Below, one piece after another: positions 58,331-64,000 of a stretch of DNA of 64,000 nt. The notes under the pieces were generated by a model, which worked only from the letters and a program-made list of their open reading frames with translations, was not told the DNA's origin and made no database searches. The position numbers were made by a program, and so were the translations under genes. Numbering within the stretch: the first letter of the stretch is position 1; each line of letters opens with the position of its first letter. This DNA comes from Euborellia annulipes (lineage: Eukaryota; Arthropoda; Insecta; Dermaptera; Anisolabididae), in the NCBI GenBank assembly GCA_023213315.1, contig JAKCPI010005294.1, positions 62,001 through 126,000 on the forward strand, in the 5' to 3' direction.

Positions 58331-59126
58331 TCTTGGGTTAAAGAAAACAAAATACACCTACAAGTGTCAACAAAAAAAATGTAAATATAACAAATGAAAC
58401 TTGATACGGGAAGTCTAGGGGAAGTTATTCCGAAATTTTTTAAAATAGTGATTTTGTTAATTAAAAAAACAAATTTGAAATAATATTACGTATTTTTTAT
58501 GAAAAAAAAAGCAGAACGTCCCTTCCCCCTCGCCACTCCCGTCAAAAAAACAATTCTAGGACTAACCTATACCTATAGTAAATAAGAGCAAATTTGACTA
58601 AAAATATTTTGAAACCGGCTGCTGCAAAATTTTATGAAATTTATTTAAAAAAAAAAAACTAATATTATTTTATTAGCATTATATTTTTACTTTTTTTTTT
58701 AAATCTTGCTCAAAACTCCATTCCTCAAATAACGCTCCTGAATCTCTTTTGTATTTCGCCCACAATTATTTACTTGGAGAGGGGAGAAAAAGCCCTTCCC
58801 TAAGAAAATAGTCATAAAACTATTATTTTATTAATTCAAATTTAATGAGATTAAGTTATAATAAAAACCTCAATTATTTGATTTATATTATTAAACTTTG
58901 TTCATTCTGATAATCAACTAGAAATTTTTTTGTCTTTTTCTTCACTCCAATTATTTATAAAAGGGAAATGTAAGGTTGCAAATAGCAATTGAAATGGAGC
59001 CCTCCCCTGTTGCCTCCGGAGAAAAGCGTTTATCTTCGCATTAAGCTCGACGAAGGCGCGCGATTTGTCGCTTTTATTGCAAACCAAGAAGCCAGAGCCA
59101 ATTGTCATTTGTCACTTGCCACCCCC

Positions 59127-59153
59127 GCCCCCGCCCCCGCCCCCGCCCCCGCC
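59127..59153. repeat. (CCCCCG)n minisatellite
   Basis: About 4-5 units of a GC-only hexamer in AT-rich DNA. The Pro-Ala or poly-Pro ORFs over it are artefacts. Confidence 0.9.
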
Positions 59154-60475
59154 CTCTTCCAGCATTACACTAAAACACTTCCTGCACTCACTTACATCCC
59201 CCCTCTTTCTTTTTTTTTTATATGACCATCTGACGCACTGCAAATCATTTTTTTAAACACATTTATTCTACTTGAAGTAATTATATTATATATTATATGA
59301 TATGAATTTAAAAAAATCTTAATTCTTACTGGGGAAAAGTTGAACTTCACTTTTGACAAATGACATTAAGAATTTCAACGTCGTCTTTTACATTTCAGAA
59401 GATTTTTATAAAATTGAAACTTATTACAATGTAATAACATAAAAGTTTACACGGATCATATTTTAGCGGCGCTTAAGCTGTCAGTAGACAACGAATGACG
59501 ATGATATCTCAAAAGCTAAAAATATGATTGCGCAATGTCTTAAAAGGGAAGAAAAATGATCACGCGCACCCCAAATTCATCTTGAGTCTGTTGCTTTAAT
59601 ATTCATCAACTCACTCTTGTCTTGAAAGTTAATTATCAGTATATTAGCATACAAATATCCTTCTTCGTCGAATAAATTCGCAAACCAAATCGAATATTAT
59701 TAATTATCGATATTTTATTTATGTTAGACCTCAAACAAATGTTATTAATATATCGGCTTGTATTGAATGCCTGCCTAGTCTTTCTGCCAACTAAAACAGA
59801 TGCAATATGCAATAACATAAGCCTGGAAATCGATATAATTGTCCATGTTATTACATTTTGGCACAAAGACATTCGGGAAAGGGAATGCTTTGTTAGGTCG
59901 CTTTATTACCAAGGGACCCTGGGATGGGGAGCATCGCATTTGTTTTCACGCCACCCCCGCATAGACATCATCAAGTTATTATTAATTTTTAATTCTCCAT
60001 TATACATTCCTAAAATCTATTTTTACGATCAAGAGGTGATTTGCTCTTTGAGTGTCCGCATAGTTTACATTTCGAAACGCCTTGGTTGCAAAAGGGAGAC
60101 CACCTTTTGACTTTCAATACGAAAACAGCTCTTCGAATGAATAATCTTTGAAGAACAAAAGGAAGAATCTAATTGGCCAGACGAGTATTTGAAAGACGAC
60201 CTGAAGGGCTTTGAGGACTAGGAAGCTCGCAGGGGAGGGTCTCAAAACTCCAGGGGATCCAAATTAAATCCTTAAATCATGACCACTGATGGACAAGAAG
60301 AAATTTGAAACTTTTCTTAACAATAAAATATTCCTATTATTCGTAACCCTATTGTGAAACCCAATAAAGTCGGATTTATCTTCAGACCACAATGCGGATC
60401 TTTGTTTGATCGCCAACTTTTAATTCTACAAACGACTTCTTCGATTTATTAGCATCTGATGAATTACCAAAGAGA

Positions 60476-60479
<4 letters not shown>

Positions 60480-60514
<35 letters not shown>
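60480..60514. repeat. (AT)n microsatellite
   Basis: About 35 bases of perfect AT dinucleotide. Confidence 0.95.
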
Positions 60515-60519
<5 letters not shown>

Positions 60520-61423
60520 AACAGACTCATATTAAATTCAAGAAAACGAAATGACATTGCCATTTTAAAAAGGATATAAAATTAACATATGAAAGCATAG
60601 GGTGGACAGTTAAGCCACTTTTCATATTAAAAATCTGATTTCCAAGATGTGAGGGGACGGATTTCGTCAGGATATTAGAAACGTTATTTAATAAATAAAA
60701 TAGATATTTTTTTTTTTTTTTTTTTTTTGAGGGAGAGAAGCTCATGCAATGCATCCCTGGGGCCCGTGCATATTTAAATTGAAGTCGGACGACGAGGAAC
60801 AATCACAAAAGAGACGAAACAGTAATTAGCAAGGGTTGCAAATCGCCCCGTCGCAGACACACACTGTGATGTATATTTAATGGAAAGATTTTGATTCCCA
60901 TGCAATGACAAGGCACATCTTTGTGAATGGCGGAAGCTGTCTCCTCTCCGCCTGGACCTCGGCTTTTTTATGGACGCCCGTTTGCGTTCCGTTTTTGGGG
61001 CTGCTGTTTTACACTGTCATCGTGGCGATTGCCATGGGGAGGGGTGAGGGGGTGGGAACAGCCCATATATATATAAGCACGCACACATCTCTCCGCCCTT
61101 GCGTCCCTTTAACGGCTGCTCGAAATTAATAACATTCTCGCAAAAGAAATCCAATACCTCAATTCTCATTTAGCTTTTAAATGTTTATCTGTATTCGTAA
61201 ACAAATTCTCCGTTTAATAAAATTATCGGAGTTTTTTTTTTTAATAATTTTAAATAAAAAATATTTGCACAGAATTGATTATAAAAAAAAAAAAAAAAAT
61301 TTTCTTTTATCTCCATTTAAAAAAAAGTAAAAATGATTAAACATTTATATCAATATTAAAAAAAAAATGTGGCCAGCACAACCCCTAATCAAATAAGAAC
61401 TATTAGGAGGACGGGGGGGGGGG

Positions 61424-61592
61424 GAAGACTGGCATGATGCCAGCCTTAGTTCGGATTTCTCGTGGTCGCCATCACCAGAAGTGAAAACCAGAATGTGTAT
61501 ATAAATTCATATAAAATTGTTTAATAAAAATCTCAATAATATGGATGACGACCACGAGATATCCGAGCTAAGGCAGGCATCATGCCAGTCTT
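61424..61592. repeat. Foldback of the GGCGACC...GCTAAG module, 50-base arms
   Basis: The left arm 61424-61473 (GAAGACTGGCATGATGCCAG ... CTCGTGGTCGCCATC) is the inverse of the right arm 61544-61592 (GATGACGACCACGAGATATC ... GGCATCATGCCAGTCTTC) with about four mismatches. A 70-base AT-rich spacer separates them. Single copies of the same module are at 19352, 33304, 36419 and 45534. Confidence 0.85.
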
Positions 61593-61646
61593 CCCCGTCC
61601 CCATCAACCATACCCCCTTCTTTCATTTAATACACGCTTCACAAAA

Positions 61647-61737
61647 TCGTTGGAGCGAATTTTGAGAAAATCAAAAAAAAACTGAAAAAGTACATCAGTA
61701 AAGTACTAGTACTTTTTGGCCGATTTTGAACCAGTAC
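61647..61737 (-). repeat. Family A internal fragment
   Basis: Minus strand: AAAGTACTAGTACTTTACTG, ATGTACTTTTTCAGTTTTTT, TCTCAAAATTCGCTCCAACG. It corresponds to the middle of the units at 17129 and 17681. Confidence 0.75.
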
Positions 61738-62839
61738 TTCCCGCTTTCGCAGCGGGCGGACTCCTTTTACCCTAAGTGGGCCCAATGATTTTTGTAGTTC
61801 GTTACCCAAAAAGTAATAAGAGAAAATAAAAAACAAATTTTTTTAGATTACTCTAAAAGAAGACGAGTAAATGTGAGCCCTGATTTGACCCTTGTGACCC
61901 GGGGATAATGATGATATGTATCTGAACTGGTAATGAGCAACTTGCAATTAACGGCTTTCTTAAGACCAAAGCTTCTAATGATGGCACCGTCTGCCTGCCT
62001 CTTGTTGCTTGCAGCTTCTTGGTCCAGAGCTCAGAGCTCAGAGCTTTATATTCAATACTCTTGCCAAATTCTCCCTCTTCAGATTCTTTATTTATCTTCT
62101 TTCATCTCACTTTCTCTTCAACACCTCAAGTTGTTTCATTTATTTATTTAAATAATTTCGTTTCTCTCCCCTTTTTAAATTTTTATTTGCTCTACAATAC
62201 ATTAAATTAAATTAAATTATTTAATATAGAAAAATCTTTTTTTTCTATTGTATTATTTTAAATAATTTATTATAATAGAGAGGGCTGTCAAAGCATAAAC
62301 CATTTATTATAATTTCGATGATGAGTTTCGATTAAAGTTGATCCTTTGTGGTAAAATTTTTTCATTGAAAAAAAAAATATTTAAATTGATAAAATAAATT
62401 TAAATAATAATAATAAAGGTAATATTTCTATTCAAGGTCAAAACGAAGATTTTTTTAAAGTCATAAATGAAAAATAATTAGAAGGGAAAAAGTTCATATT
62501 TTTAAATAGGCCATGTATTTGGTCTAAACAATTTCTGTTTGGTATTTGTTTTTAATTTATTGTCACAAGAAAAACATTATCGATAGCTTACTGCTGTCGA
62601 GAAAACTTGTTACTATTCATATTGCTTGATTTGGAGATTTTAGTATAAAATAAAATATTAATTATATAATAAGTTTGTTGATCTTATGAGAAAAATTTAA
62701 AATTTTTTTCAAAAATTTTTTATTGAATGCTTATCATTCGCTTGGCTCATACAACGCGGATTCGCATAACACGGCATTTTTTCGTTGTCAGCCAGGGGTT
62801 GTCTGTATTCATTTCTCGAATGATAATTTGAGAGCAGAG

Positions 62840-63110
62840 ATGAAACATCTTCGATTCTAATTACTACCGTCTTCTTCGCGGAAACCTGATATTTGTACCA
62901 CCCAGTCGCTCGCTATCAGTCTAATTGAGTCCGTGATTACGATTGGCTGCCCAGGGGAGCGAGAGCCCCACAAATTGAATCAAGGCTCAAATAATTTCTC
63001 TCGTATTCGAAATGTTGGTCCGTCCTCTACCTTTGCCTTGGGGCCGGAACATTCAAAGCATATGAGTCATCAGGATTTAATAAAAAGCGATTTGCAATCT
63101 AAAGATTAAT
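62840..63110. promoter_or_regulatory. Candidate conserved non-coding stretch
   Basis: About 270 bases of balanced-composition, repeat-free sequence in the long dac intron with homeodomain-like words (TCTAATTACTAC, GTCTAATTGAGT) and no open frame. Enhancer function is only inferred from context. Confidence 0.25.
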
Positions 63111-64000
63111 ACCAGGTTTTTCTGTGTGCGATATGCTCTCCCCCAACCCTTAGTCTTCCCCCCCCCCCCCTCCCTAAGCGTGTGCTACTGGGGCATCCGC
63201 CTCCGGCAGCCTCGTAACCTCCATTTATTTTCAAATTCAATTAATATGCACTCCTGCGCAATTTTTCTGCTCAAAATAATTCGGGTGCTTGAGCCGTTCA
63301 ACCGGAATGGCTCTCTTTTTAAATAAATTGACGAGCCCGAGTAGTTTTCAGAAATAAACAACTCAAGAGCTTTCGCTTTGAATCAGAGTGATCTCCTTAA
63401 GCCCTCCCAGTCATTTGGCTGTCCGTGATGGATGCTGAAAATCGCCGCATGTTTATTATTGTCTAATTAAAAGGGACCTATTATGATCTGACACGCTCTG
63501 ATTAAACAAACAAACAAGTAAATACACTTAGACAGGCTATCAGTAAACATCTTCTCGCCCTGTCTCCAGGGAGTAGTTGCTCGCAAAGCAGCACATTTGC
63601 ATAGATTCATTAAAAGGATGGTAAATATAAAATTCTTATGCATGAACAATAGATTCATTATTAAACACTAAAGTCGAAACAGATATATTGAAAATAATAA
63701 TTTGTTTCCATTGATATAAGAACTAAGAAAGGGTTCCTGTGAAGGGCTTATTAATAAAGAGCCCTTTCGGTATTAATTTCCCTTCAACAAGCAAGATTTG
63801 GTTGTCAGAATCACTCGAAATAAGAAGATGAAATTTCAATAACAAGATGCCTAAAAGACGAGCCATTGGCGGAGCGAGCCTTCTGCTGCCAAAAGGGCCT
63901 TCTTCCAACGACTGCACTATACACTTGGAACAGATGACGACAAAGAGAAATGATGCCAAGTTTTGGCAAAAACAACCGTAGAGATGAAACATAAAACAAT

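Larger units (their letters stand above)
42463..64000 (+). other. dac: Start of the next dac intron (at least 21.5 kb)
   Basis: It begins at GTAAGT and has no recognisable exon for the C-terminal Dac coiled-coil domain (expected SSIETLLxNIQGLLKVA-type sequence). It contains the MITEs, the TTAA-flanked transposon, foldbacks and family A fragments listed separately. Low-interest or unique non-coding DNA: 42470-44930, 47531-51330, 52430-53590, 53800-54560, 54930-56440, 57400-58080, 58340-61420 and 61740-64000. Candidate enhancers sit in the last of these and at about 49780-50350. Confidence 0.7.

Noticed and set aside
59065..59256. Poly-proline ORF
   Set aside because: It is created by the CCCCCG minisatellite.
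59721..60110. 129-codon + strand ORF, the longest in the window
   Set aside because: No recognisable domain, no signal of codon bias, and no splice-site support. Length is within chance for 64 kb.
42463..64000. Search for the next dac exon (C-terminal coiled-coil domain)
   Set aside because: No acceptor followed by a recognisable SSIETLL-type or LREER-type frame was seen; the exon is probably outside the window.

Overview
The window is from a large, AT-rich animal genome, most likely an arthropod. It holds dense small DNA transposons, tRNA-derived SINE-like repeats, LINE fragments and many microsatellites, and it has no operons or bacterial-type gene packing. I recognise one real protein-coding gene: dachshund (dac/DACH family), on the + strand. 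Three consecutive internal coding exons lie at 1561-1697, 39888-40104 and 42403-42462. Their splice phases match (g|AC = Asp, AG|A = Arg). Together they encode the C-terminal edge of the Ski/Sno/Dac DNA-binding domain (SRPGRPPKR) and the following His/Pro-rich linker. The start codon, most of the Ski/Sno/Dac domain, the C-terminal coiled-coil domain and both gene ends lie outside the window. The assignment rests on remembered family sequence, not on a search.

Layout: 1-1560 is the end of an upstream intron, with a GC-rich dispersed repeat and a probable SINE close to the dac acceptor. 1698-39887 is one intron of about 38.2 kb, and nearly everything recognisable in it is mobile DNA. It contains many copies of a roughly 1.1 kb unclassified repeat ('family A') that starts at a TACTTTCTC...GAGAAAGTA palindrome and ends in an AATCTGGTGTGAC...GTCACACCAGATT hairpin. 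It also contains two decayed LINEs (14691-16553 on -, 21480-22560 on +), each carrying younger insertions. hAT-type MITEs with 8-bp target duplications lie at 11237-11417, 24639-25012 and 35635-35917. SINE-like elements and foldback repeats complete the set. 40105-42402 is a 2.3 kb intron. 42463-64000 is the start of another intron of at least 21.5 kb, carrying further MITEs (44937-45320 nested, 52121-52426, 56964-57390), a 936-bp TTAA-flanked transposon (46591-47526), and comparatively repeat-free, higher-complexity stretches that are the best candidates for dac enhancers.

The most interesting unexplained pattern is a small RNA-like hairpin, CTGAAGA(A)-stem-loop-stem-(C)GAAAC/T, seen nine times. 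It is often placed in head-to-head inverted pairs and usually followed by an A-rich AATAAA-like stretch. Its fixed bases resemble the catalytic core of the hammerhead ribozyme (CUGANGA...GAAA), as carried by Penelope-like elements and retrozymes, but most copies have one extra base before stem II. The other open reading frames over 60 codons look like chance ORFs in low-complexity or repeat DNA.
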